Both the position numbers and the translations under genes were made by a program. This document shows, one piece after another, positions 18,615 to 26,287 of a stretch of DNA of 36,602 bases. Under the pieces are notes generated by a model. It did no database searches. It was not told the DNA's origin and saw only the letters and a program-made list of their open reading frames with translations. This DNA comes from an uncultured Sutterellaceae bacterium (GTDB lineage: Bacteria > Pseudomonadota > Gammaproteobacteria > Burkholderiales > Burkholderiaceae_F): positions 1-36,602 of the forward strand of contig CADBTW010000032.1 of NCBI GenBank assembly GCA_902797695.1. The letters run 5' to 3'. Each line of letters starts with the position of its first letter. Positions within the stretch are counted from its first letter, which is position 1.

Positions 18615-19430
18615 ATGGAAGCAACGGAAATCACGAGCAGTTCGAACGAGCGCCTGAAGCGCTGGAAGCGGATCGTGTCCTCGCCCCGCCACCTGAGGCG
18701 GGAGCGCGCGACGCTCGCTGAAGGGTTCCACCTCGCGATGGCGACCCGCGACGCGCGCTTCCCGGTGAACGCGATCCTGCTCCGGGCGGACTGCCCGGAA
18801 GAGGCTTCCCGGCTCGCGCGCGAGGTATTCGACGAGACCGCGTCCCAGGGAAGGGCGCCCCGGCTTTTCGTGATCGACCCGCCCCTCTATGAAGGAATCG
18901 CCCCGGTCGAGGCAGGCTCCGGGATCATGCTTGAAGTCGCGCTCCCCGGGGAGCCGGACCGCGCGTCGCTCAGGGGCCGGGACGCTCTATACCTCGACGG
19001 CGTGCAGGACGCCGGGAACGCAGGGACCCTGATCCGCACGGCGGTCGCGTCGGGGGTGAGGGTGATTGCCGCAAGCCGCAAGACCGCCTGCCTCTGGAGC
19101 CCGAAGGTGATCCGGGCCGCGATGGGGGCCCACTTCGGCGCGACGGTGCTGGGAGGGGTCGAACCCGGGGAGCTGAAGGCGCTCTTCGGCGCGAGGAACC
19201 TCGCCGCGGACGCTCGCGGCGGCCGCGACATTTGGGCGGAGAAGGGCTGGGAGAAGGGCCCGACCGTCTGGATGATGGGGGCCGAGGGTCCGGGGCTTTC
19301 CGACGCGGCTCTTGAAGCGGCTGACCTCCGCCTTTATATTCCAATAGAACCCGAGACCGAGAGCCTCAACGTCGGCGCGGCAGCCGCGGTCTGTCTTTTC
19401 GAGCAGCGGCGCCGTCGGCTCGCGCGCTGA
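18615..19430 (+). CDS. TrmH/SpoU-family RNA 2'-O-ribose methyltransferase
   Basis: SAM-dependent SPOUT methyltransferase, probably acting on rRNA or tRNA; the target cannot be fixed from sequence. An N-terminal substrate-binding segment (to about 105, with RHLRRERATLAEGFHL) precedes the knotted SPOUT domain with motif 1 LDGVQDAGNAGTLIRTA, motif 2 MMGAEGPGLS and motif 3 IPIEPETESLNVGAAAAVCLF. ATG at 18615 is favoured with GGAAGGAA about 9 bases upstream; a TTG at 18609 overlapping rnhB is also possible. A GCCCCC/GGGGGC hairpin (19442-19461) follows without a T tract. Confidence 0.92.
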   Translation: MEATEITSSSNERLKRWKRIVSSPRHLRRERATLAEGFHLAMATRDARFPVNAILLRADCPEEASRLAREVFDETASQGRAPRLFVIDPPLYEGIAPVEAGSGIMLEVALPGEPDRASLRGRDALYLDGVQDAGNAGTLIRTAVASGVRVIAASRKTACLWSPKVIRAAMGAHFGATVLGGVEPGELKALFGARNLAADARGGRDIWAEKGWEKGPTVWMMGAEGPGLSDAALEAADLRLYIPIEPETESLNVGAAAAVCLFEQRRRRLAR

Positions 19431-19479
19431 TCGAAGGACCGGCCCCCGAAGGAGCGGGGGCGATTGATGGAGAGAAAAG

Positions 19480-19713
19480 ATGTTTGACCTCAAGAATTAC
19501 CGGAATCCGCTGCTGTTCTTTATCGAGGAAGCGGTGCTTGCGGTGCTTTTCTACGCGCTCGTGATCTGCAGCCCCCTTCTCGACGCCCTCGTCTCGAGCG
19601 GCGTATCCCGCGGGCTCTCCTCGATTCTGGTCGGCGTTGTCGGCTTCGTGATCCTGTGGCTCATGGACCGCGCCTGGAAGCGCTACGGCCCGATCTCTTC
19701 GAGAAAGGGCTAG
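19480..19713 (+). CDS. Small two-helix membrane protein, function unknown
   Basis: A 77-residue product with two hydrophobic segments (about residues 13-37 and 45-61, the latter SSILVGVVGFVILWLM) joined by a short loop, and a basic C-terminus. GGAGAG lies about 8 bases before the ATG, and a clean terminator follows the stop, so it reads as a real gene at the end of the lpx-rnhB unit. I do not recognise a family. Confidence 0.68.
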   Translation: MFDLKNYRNPLLFFIEEAVLAVLFYALVICSPLLDALVSSGVSRGLSSILVGVVGFVILWLMDRAWKRYGPISSRKG

Positions 19714-19721
19714 GAAGGCGT

Positions 19722-19743
19722 CGAAGGGCTTTCCCTTCGTTTT
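19722..19743 (+). terminator. Intrinsic terminator before sbcD
   Basis: Perfect 7-bp stem CGAAGGG / CCCTTCG (19722-19728 and 19733-19739) with a four-base CTTT loop and TTTT tail. It closes the lpx-rnhB transcription unit. Between here and 19895 only a very weak promoter-like pair (TTAGTC-17-CATAAC, 19795-19823) is visible for sbcDC. Confidence 0.8.
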
Positions 19744-19895
19744 CCTGACGCTGCGGGGGCCCGTCCGGCGCGGCACCTGTTCCCTCGAACCGTGTTAGTC
19801 TCAAATCCTGCTTTTTCCATAACAGGCTGCAGGACCGGCCTCCCTGTCCCCCTCCCGGAATCCGCTCTCCGCAGCCCCCCATCAGGGGAAAACAA

Positions 19896-21167
19896 TTGAC
19901 AAGGATCCTCCATACATCTGACTGGCACCTCGGGAAGGAAATCATCGGGGAGAGCACGGTCGAGACCGACGAGAAGTTCCTCGGCTGGCTCCTTCGCCTC
20001 TGCGAAGAGCGAAAAGTCGACTGCCTTCTCGTTTCGGGCGACGTCTTCGATGTCCCGATGCCCCCGACCCGGGCGCAGGAGCTTTACTACCGGTTCCTCG
20101 CAGGGCTCGTGAAGAGCGGTTGCCGGACTGTCGTCCTCACGCCGGGAAACCACGATTCCCCGAGTTTCCTCCGCGCGCCGGGTTCGATCCTTTCGCAGCT
20201 CGGCGTGGTCGTGCCGGATCCGGATCCCGAGAGCGAAGCGGTCGTCGTGAGGAATGAGGAGGGTGAGCCTGTCCTCGGGATCGCGGCGGTTCCTTTCCTT
20301 CGCGAGAGCGAAGTGCGGGCGAGCCTTGAGGGGATGACAGAGGGGAAGCGCTGGGAGCTCTATGAGAAAGGCGTCCGCCGCCATTACGCCTCGGTCCGGG
20401 AAGCGCTCGCACGGAAACTCTCAGGAGCCCGTGTTCCCCTGATTGCGATGGGGCACTTCTTTGCCCTTGGCACGAAGATCACCCCGGACCCTGAAACTGG
20501 CGAGATACCGGAAACGGTCGGCACGCTCGGCGCGATCTCTTCCGACGCGGTCGGCGAGGGCTGGGATTACGTCGCGCTCGGGCATATCCACCGGGCGCAG
20601 CGCGTGAAGGGCGACACCGTCCGCTACAGCGGCGCCCCCATCCCGCTCTCATTCAGGGAAGTCGGAAATCCGAGCGAAGTGATTCTCGTCACGACGGACG
20701 CGCCGGGCGCCGTCCCGGAGGTTGAAGCGGTTCCTGTCCCCCGGTTTCAGCCGATGGAGCGGCTTCAGGGCGACGTCGACGTGATCCTCGCCGCGATGGA
20801 GCGCATAGCTCGCGAGCAGCCCGGATGCTGGATCGAGGCGGACTACACAGGGGTCACCGCGCAGCCGGACCTTACGGAAAGGTTTTCAGAGGCAGCGGAC
20901 CGGCTCGGCGTGAGGCTGCTCGCCGTCCGGAACCAGGCCGCTTTCCGCCGCGCGATGGAGAAGACGAGCGCGTCGGTGCCGCTCGAGGAACTCTCGCCCG
21001 AAGAGGTCTTTCGCCAGTTCCTTTCAGAGAGCCACGAGGACGAGGCGTCCCGAAAGCGCCTCATGGGCACGTTCAGGGAAGCGCTTGAGCTCGTTGGCCA
21101 CGACAGCGCGAAGGGAACAGGGGAAGCTGGAGAAGCGCTCAAGGCCGAAGCCGGGGAAGACAAATGA
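19896..21167 (+). CDS. sbcD: Exonuclease SbcD (Mre11-like nuclease subunit)
   Basis: Metallophosphoesterase subunit of the SbcCD complex that opens DNA hairpins and processes blocked double-strand ends. The dimetal motifs appear in order: TSDWHLGK (residues 7-14), SGDVFDVP, TPGNHDSP, MGHFFALG and ALGHIHRAQ. A C-terminal capping domain follows. 423 residues, slightly longer than E. coli SbcD. Start is TTG at 19896 with AGGGGAAAA about 6 bases upstream; the conserved N-terminus begins at once, so no later start is possible. Its stop overlaps the sbcC ATG (ATGA). Confidence 0.95.
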   Translation: MTRILHTSDWHLGKEIIGESTVETDEKFLGWLLRLCEERKVDCLLVSGDVFDVPMPPTRAQELYYRFLAGLVKSGCRTVVLTPGNHDSPSFLRAPGSILSQLGVVVPDPDPESEAVVVRNEEGEPVLGIAAVPFLRESEVRASLEGMTEGKRWELYEKGVRRHYASVREALARKLSGARVPLIAMGHFFALGTKITPDPETGEIPETVGTLGAISSDAVGEGWDYVALGHIHRAQRVKGDTVRYSGAPIPLSFREVGNPSEVILVTTDAPGAVPEVEAVPVPRFQPMERLQGDVDVILAAMERIAREQPGCWIEADYTGVTAQPDLTERFSEAADRLGVRLLAVRNQAAFRRAMEKTSASVPLEELSPEEVFRQFLSESHEDEASRKRLMGTFREALELVGHDSAKGTGEAGEALKAEAGEDK

Positions 21168-24100
21168 AGCTGCGGACGATTTCCTTCGAGAACATCAATT
21201 CACTCGCCGGGCGCTGGAAGATCGACTTTACGGATCCCGCCTACCGTGACGGGATTTTCCTCATCACCGGTAAGACCGGAGCCGGGAAAACGTCGATCTT
21301 CGACGCGGTGACCCTCGCGCTTTACGGGAAGACCGCGCGCCAGAAGGCGGAGAGGACCTCGGCCGGCCAGCGCCGGACGGACGACTGCCCCTACATGACG
21401 AAGGGGACGAGGCAGTGCTGGGCGGAGGCCGTGTTCGAGTCGCGGGGAACCGTCTGGAAGTCGAGCTACCGCGTGAGCCGCTCGGCAAAGAAGGGAACGC
21501 TTTCGAGGGCGGCCGAGATCGCCATTCTTGACTCGGGCGCCTGGCGCCCTGTCTCGGACGGGCTCGACGAATGGCGCGAGAAAACCGTTTCCGCAGTCGG
21601 CCTCAAGTTCCAGGAGTTTCTTCGCTGTGTGCTGCTCGCGCAAGGGTCGTTCGCCGAGTTCCTCCACGCGCGAGGCGACGACCGCGCAGTGATCCTCGAG
21701 GGGATAACGGGGACGGAGATCTACAAGGAAGTCTCGCGCCGGATCCACTCCGAGACCCGCGCCCGCGAAATGGCCTTCGAGGCGGCTGAAGCGAAGGTGA
21801 AGGGGATCCGCATCTTCAGCCCCGAGGAGCTGAAGCAGCTTCGGCTTGAGGCCGCGGACTGCCAGGAGCGCGAAACCGCGCTCCTCCGCGAGGACCAGCG
21901 GCTGGAAGCCATTCTCCTCTGGCATAGGAAAAGAGCGGACCTCGAGGCCGAGCTTGCGGCGGCGAAGAAGGACCTCGCCGCGGCCCGGGAGGCTGTGAGC
22001 CGCTTCGAGGACACGCGCTCGAAGCTCGGCCGCGCGAAGCTTGCTTCAAGGATCGAGCCGCTTCTCGAAAAGGCGAAGCGCCTCGGGGAAGAAGCGGAGA
22101 ACTGCCGCTCGCAGCTGAAGTCGCTCGGAGAACGGAAGAAAGCGGCAGAGCGCGAGGTGCTGGAACTCTCGCAGAAGGTTCGGATTTCGGAAGCCGACGT
22201 CGTGTCCGCTGAAGCCGCGGCAAAGGAGCTCGACTCCATCGCCCCTCGGGTGAAGGCGCTGGACGAAGCGCTAGCCGTTGGCCGGGCGAACCGGGAAAGG
22301 GCTGGGAAGGCGGCTGCGGATGCCCGTTCCGCGAAGGAGGTGAGGGCGGACGCCGCGACCCTCCTTCAGTCCGAAATCGAAAAGCTTGAAGCGGACGCCG
22401 CGGCAGCGGCGTCCCGTGCCGCGAAGGCCGCGAAGGACGAGGGGCTGATCGGCGGGTTTTCCGGAATCCTTTCCCAGGCGAAGCAGCTCGAGGCCGCGGT
22501 GAAGGCCGAGGAAGACGCGAAGGCCGCTCTTTCCTCCCTCGCGGTTTCCCGCCGCGAGGCGGCTTCTGCCGCCCGCGAGGCGGAGCGCCGCATGAAGGCC
22601 GCGGAGACTGCGTCGCTTGCCGCGGCAGACAAGGCCGCGCAGGCTGCCCGTCTTTACGAAGCGGCGACCGAAGGCCGCTCGCAGACCGGGCAGATGGCGT
22701 CCCTCATCGCGGTGGACGGGAGGATCGCGCTCCTGCGGGAGCTGACCGACGCCCGTCGCGAGGTCGAAAACCTTGCGGCCCTCCAGGAAAAGGCCGCGCA
22801 ACAGCTGCCGATCCTCGACGAGGCGAGCAGGAAGAGCGACCAGAGCGCGATCCAGGCGAAGCGCTCCGGGATCGAGGTCGCCGTGAACTTCGCCCGCATC
22901 GCGGGCGCGAAGGCCGAGAAGCTCCGTGCGCTGAAGCAGGATGAGATTCCGAGGCTTGCGTCGCTCCGCGTAAAGCGCGAGGCCGCCCTGCGGAGGCTCG
23001 GGGAGAAGGATCCGCTCCTCTACAAGGGCTTTGTCGCTGATCCGGCGTCGGCGAGCCACGCGCTGCAGGAAGACCGGAACGCGATTCTCGCCTGGGCGCG
23101 GAAGAGTGAAACGTCCGCAAAGGCCGCGGCAGATGCGAAGCGCGCGGCCGATCGGGCGGCCTCCGAGTTCGAATCATGCCGGGAGGCGGCGCTTGAAGCG
23201 TCCCGGGCCCTTTCCGAAATGGAGGCCCGTGCCGCGTCGCTCGACTCCGAAGTGAAGGCGGCGGGTGATCACCGGGCAGAGCAGCTCGCCGAGTGGCAGG
23301 CGGCGGTTTCCCCTTACGGGTACGCGGGCGACTCAGGCCTCAGGCCCCTTGGTGTCCTGAAGCGGCTCACGGAACGCCGGGACGAATGCACGGCCGCCCG
23401 CGCAGCCCTTCAGGAAAAGACCTCGGAGCTCGAGAAAAAGCGCGCCCTGACCGGAAGCGTCGAATCGGAGCGCGAGAAGGCCGAGAAGCGGGCCGCTGAC
23501 ACGCAGGCCGAGTACGAGGCGGCGGCCGCTTCCTGCCAGAAGGCCGCGTCGGAGCGGGCCGAGCTCTTCGGGACCGCAGTTCTGATCGACGAGCAGCGGA
23601 AGGCGTCCGAAGTCCTCAGGAAGGCGCGGGCCGCCAAGGCTTCGGCAGACGAGAAGCTGAAGGAGGCCGAGATCGAAAGCCGGAACATCGCGTCGCTTGA
23701 GGAAAGCGCAGGACAAGCGCTGAAGGAAGCCGAAGCGGCGTCAGCCGCGGCCGAGTCGCAGCTTGACGAAGCAGCGGCGCGAGACTTCGGAAGCCGCGCG
23801 GAATTCATCTCTTCGATTTGCCCGGCAGTGAAAATCGAGCGCTGGGAGAAGGAGTCGTCCGACATTGAGGTGAGTCTCAAGGCAGCTTCCGAACGGGTGG
23901 AGCGCGGCGGAAAGGCGCTTGAGGAGCATCTCCGCCGTGCGGACTCGAAGGAGGACGAGGACGTTCTCGCCGAACGCTCGAAGTCCGTGCATTCGGAGTA
24001 CCTGGACGCTGTGCGGCGGAACGCGGGCATCCGGCAGGACCTCCAGACTGACGAAAAGCGCCGTCGCGAGTCAGAGAGCGCGAGGCGCGAGGCTTCAGAC

Positions 24101-24646
24101 GCCCGGGCGGAATACGAGCGCTGGCAGCGCCTCAACACCCTCATCGGAAGCGAGGACGGGGCGCGGTTTGCCCGAATCGCCCAGGCCTTCACCTTCAAGC
24201 GGCTGCTCCATTACGCGAACGAGGAACTCCGTGAGCTTTCGCGCCGCTACGTGCTCGAGCCCGCGGAGGGAGACCCCCTCGACTTCCAGGTGGTCGACAA
24301 CGCCTTCAACTGCCTCACGCGGTCCGCTTCGAACCTTTCGGGCGGAGAGTCCTTCCTCGTGAGCCTCGCGCTCGCACTCGGCCTTTCGAGGATGAGCAGC
24401 GAGGGAAGCCGGAATTCCCTGCAGGTGGACACCGTCTTCCTTGACGAGGGCTTCGGAACACTCGACCCGGAGATGCTGGAGAACGCGCTCTACGCGCTCT
24501 CGCACCTCCGGGAGCGCGGAAAGCTTGTCGGCGTCATTTCCCACATCGAGGAAGTGGGGCAGAAGATCCCGGTGCGGGTCGAGGTGACGTCTGGCGCGGT
24601 CGGCGGCCGGAACGTGATCCGGGGGCCCGGTGTGTCGAGGGGCTGA
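21164..24646 (+). CDS. sbcC: Exonuclease SbcC (Rad50-like SMC ATPase), no visible zinc hook
   Basis: ATPase subunit of SbcCD. The split ATPase head is intact: Walker A GKTGAGKTS (36-44), Q-loop LLAQGSFAEFL near 157, ABC signature NLSGGESFLVSLALALGLS near 1060, Walker B VDTVFLDEGFGTLD and a switch His (VISHIEE). Between about residues 200 and 1000 lies a very long Ala/Glu/Lys-rich coiled coil. E. coli SbcC has a Cys-x2-Cys zinc hook at the coiled-coil apex; in this translation no two cysteines are spaced that way. Length 1160 exceeds the usual 1050 or so. The frame is open throughout, so a frameshift is not the explanation. Overlaps sbcD by four bases. Confidence 0.94.
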   Translation: MKLRTISFENINSLAGRWKIDFTDPAYRDGIFLITGKTGAGKTSIFDAVTLALYGKTARQKAERTSAGQRRTDDCPYMTKGTRQCWAEAVFESRGTVWKSSYRVSRSAKKGTLSRAAEIAILDSGAWRPVSDGLDEWREKTVSAVGLKFQEFLRCVLLAQGSFAEFLHARGDDRAVILEGITGTEIYKEVSRRIHSETRAREMAFEAAEAKVKGIRIFSPEELKQLRLEAADCQERETALLREDQRLEAILLWHRKRADLEAELAAAKKDLAAAREAVSRFEDTRSKLGRAKLASRIEPLLEKAKRLGEEAENCRSQLKSLGERKKAAEREVLELSQKVRISEADVVSAEAAAKELDSIAPRVKALDEALAVGRANRERAGKAAADARSAKEVRADAATLLQSEIEKLEADAAAAASRAAKAAKDEGLIGGFSGILSQAKQLEAAVKAEEDAKAALSSLAVSRREAASAAREAERRMKAAETASLAAADKAAQAARLYEAATEGRSQTGQMASLIAVDGRIALLRELTDARREVENLAALQEKAAQQLPILDEASRKSDQSAIQAKRSGIEVAVNFARIAGAKAEKLRALKQDEIPRLASLRVKREAALRRLGEKDPLLYKGFVADPASASHALQEDRNAILAWARKSETSAKAAADAKRAADRAASEFESCREAALEASRALSEMEARAASLDSEVKAAGDHRAEQLAEWQAAVSPYGYAGDSGLRPLGVLKRLTERRDECTAARAALQEKTSELEKKRALTGSVESEREKAEKRAADTQAEYEAAAASCQKAASERAELFGTAVLIDEQRKASEVLRKARAAKASADEKLKEAEIESRNIASLEESAGQALKEAEAASAAAESQLDEAAARDFGSRAEFISSICPAVKIERWEKESSDIEVSLKAASERVERGGKALEEHLRRADSKEDEDVLAERSKSVHSEYLDAVRRNAGIRQDLQTDEKRRRESESARREASDARAEYERWQRLNTLIGSEDGARFARIAQAFTFKRLLHYANEELRELSRRYVLEPAEGDPLDFQVVDNAFNCLTRSASNLSGGESFLVSLALALGLSRMSSEGSRNSLQVDTVFLDEGFGTLDPEMLENALYALSHLRERGKLVGVISHIEEVGQKIPVRVEVTSGAVGGRNVIRGPGVSRG

Positions 24647-24680
24647 TCACGGGACTTTCCCCCGAGGGGGATAAAAGCAG

Positions 24681-24725
24681 CCCGGCCCGCTGCTGCTCAT
24701 GAGGCAGCGAAGCGGGCCGGGTTTT
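24681..24725. terminator. Bidirectional terminator between sbcC and the lipoprotein gene
   Basis: Perfect 11-bp stem CCCGGCCCGCT / AGCGGGCCGGG (24681-24691 and 24711-24721), with an inner GCTGC/GCAGC stem, followed by TTTT on + and preceded by AAAA (TTTT on -). It lies between convergent genes. Confidence 0.9.
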
Positions 24726-24740
24726 CTTGTTAATAGGATC

Positions 24741-25304
24741 CTACCTTCTCCTCGGCCCCCTCATTCTGGGCGGCGGGGGAGGCGGCGGACGGTGCCAGCG
24801 CCCGCGGGGGGGAGCGACCCACATCGGGCCCCAGAAGGGCCCCCAGCCCCAGCCGTCCCACATCATCTGGTCCTCGAGCGCGGCGGCCCGGGCGGCTTCG
24901 CGCGCCGCGCGCGCCTGCGCGTTCTTAAGCGCTGCCTGCAGGTCGGTTTCAAGCCCTGGAGCGTCCTTCGGGCGGGTGAATCGGAACGTGAAGACAGGAT
25001 TCCGGTCGCCAGGCTGGGCACAGATGTTGATCGGGTCCTCGGTCGTCTCGGTCGCGCCCGAAGCCCACTTCGCCTCGTACCCGTAGGGGAGACGGTAACA
25101 GCCCGGGGTCGTCGCGTAGTTCTTCAGCGAATCCGCGTCGGCAGTGAAGCTGAAGGGCGCGGTTCCGATCGCGGAGCCTCCTGCCGTCGTCCTGATTTCC
25201 GCGCCTTCGGGGTCCGAGACGAACTGGAAGGTGGCTGATGCGCACCCGGAGAGCGCGAGGACCGCGGCGCAGCCGAGAGCAGCCGTTCGAATGGCCTTCT
25301 TCAT
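24741..25304 (-). CDS. PEGA-like outer lipoprotein, function unknown
   Basis: A 187-residue lipoprotein precursor: basic start MKKAIR, hydrophobic core, and lipobox LSGC with Cys at residue 20. The next segment FQFVSDPEGAEIRTT...GSAIGTAPFSF resembles a PEGA-type beta domain. Then follow an Ala/Arg-rich helix (DLQAALKNAQARAAREAARAA) and an odd tail rich in Trp/Gly, then seven prolines and Arg (ends MRGPRRR). ATG 25304 is preferred to an open frame from 25331 because it gives a proper lipoprotein signal. It begins 10 bases after ppsR stops, so it is likely co-transcribed with ppsR. Confidence 0.75.
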   Translation of the reverse strand: MKKAIRTAALGCAAVLALSGCASATFQFVSDPEGAEIRTTAGGSAIGTAPFSFTADADSLKNYATTPGCYRLPYGYEAKWASGATETTEDPINICAQPGDRNPVFTFRFTRPKDAPGLETDLQAALKNAQARAAREAARAAALEDQMMWDGWGWGPFWGPMWVAPPRGRWHRPPPPPPPRMRGPRRR

Positions 25305-25314
25305 TTGCGTCGCC

Positions 25315-26169
25315 TCAGGCGATCCGTTCATGCTTCTCGAGGTGGAGCGTCGCGATGATAGTCGCCGCGATTTCCTCGATCGACTTCGTGGTGGAGGAGA
25401 GGTAGGAAATTCCCTCGCGGTTCATCATCGCTTCGCAGTCCGCGACCTCCTGGCGGCAGTTCGCGAGCGACGCATAGTGTGAGTTCGGCTTGCGCTCGTT
25501 CCTGATGTCGTGAAGGCGCTCAGGCGAGATCGTGAGTCCGAAGAGCTTGTCGTGCACGTTTTGAAGTGCCTCGGGAAGCTCGCCCCGCTCGAAGTCCTCG
25601 GGGATCAGCGGGTAGTTCGCGACCTTGATCCCGAACTGCATCGCGAGGAAGAGCGAGGTCGGGGTCTTGCCGGAGCGCGAGACGCCGACGAGGATCACCT
25701 CCGCCTCGTCAAGCCCGAAGTCGGTCTGCCCGTCGTCATGCGTGAGGGTGTAGTCGATCGCGGCGATTCGCCGGTCGTAGTTCTCCTCGTTCCGGATCAT
25801 GTGCGTCACGCCGATCTGGTGCGAGCTCTGCATCCCGAGCTCCTCCTCAAGCGGGTTCACGAAGCTGCGGAAGAGCTCGGAAACGAATCCGGTGCAGGCT
25901 TCGCAGAACGCGTCGCTGATCGACTTGCGGGAGAAGGTGGAGAAGACGAGCGGGCGCATCCCGGTCTTCTCCTGCACGAGGTTGATGCGGTGGGCGGTCG
26001 CGATCGCCTTCTCCTTCGTGTCGACGAACGGAATGCGGCGCTGCTCGTAGCTGAGGCTCGGGAACTGTGTGAGCACGGCAAGCGCCAGGGTCTCGGCCGT
26101 GATCGCGGTGCCGTCGGAAACGATGAAAACCGGGCGGGGGGCGCCGGAGGCAGGAGTGTTCTCTTCCAT
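25315..26169 (-). CDS. ppsR: PEP synthetase regulatory protein (bifunctional kinase/pyrophosphorylase, DUF299)
   Basis: ADP-dependent kinase and phosphate-dependent pyrophosphorylase that inactivates and reactivates PEP synthase by phosphorylating a threonine next to its catalytic His. The 284-residue protein has the N-terminal FIVSDGTAITAETLA segment, a P-loop GVSRSGKT at residues 162-169 followed by PTSLFLA, and NYPLIPEDF after it. ATG 26169 chosen; a TTG at 26226 would add 19 unconserved residues. It is divergent from ppsA, the usual genomic arrangement of this regulator and its target. Confidence 0.95.
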   Translation of the reverse strand: MEENTPASGAPRPVFIVSDGTAITAETLALAVLTQFPSLSYEQRRIPFVDTKEKAIATAHRINLVQEKTGMRPLVFSTFSRKSISDAFCEACTGFVSELFRSFVNPLEEELGMQSSHQIGVTHMIRNEENYDRRIAAIDYTLTHDDGQTDFGLDEAEVILVGVSRSGKTPTSLFLAMQFGIKVANYPLIPEDFERGELPEALQNVHDKLFGLTISPERLHDIRNERKPNSHYASLANCRQEVADCEAMMNREGISYLSSTTKSIEEIAATIIATLHLEKHERIA

Positions 26170-26227
26170 TGGGGGTACGCCTTGGCGGCATGTGGGATCG
26201 GTCTTTTCCACCCCAAGCCGCTCCAAA

Positions 26228-26254
26228 TGTTTAGAATGCCCGTAATTCTAAACA
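26228..26254. promoter_or_regulatory. Perfect inverted repeat between ppsR and ppsA, probable operator
   Basis: TGTTTAGAAT (26228-26237) and its exact complement ATTCTAAACA (26245-26254) flank a 7-base spacer. Each arm contains TAGAAT, a near-consensus -10 hexamer, one reading toward ppsA and one toward ppsR. No good -35 box is found for either direction. A dimeric regulator controlling both genes is the simplest reading; the regulator is unknown. Confidence 0.6.
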
Positions 26255-26287
26255 ATCCCCGCTTCCGGGGGCAGAGGATTAAAAGGC

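Noticed and set aside
19442-19461. GCCCCC/GGGGGC hairpin after the RNA methyltransferase gene as a terminator
   Set aside because: No T tract follows; it lies directly before the ribosome site of the next small gene.
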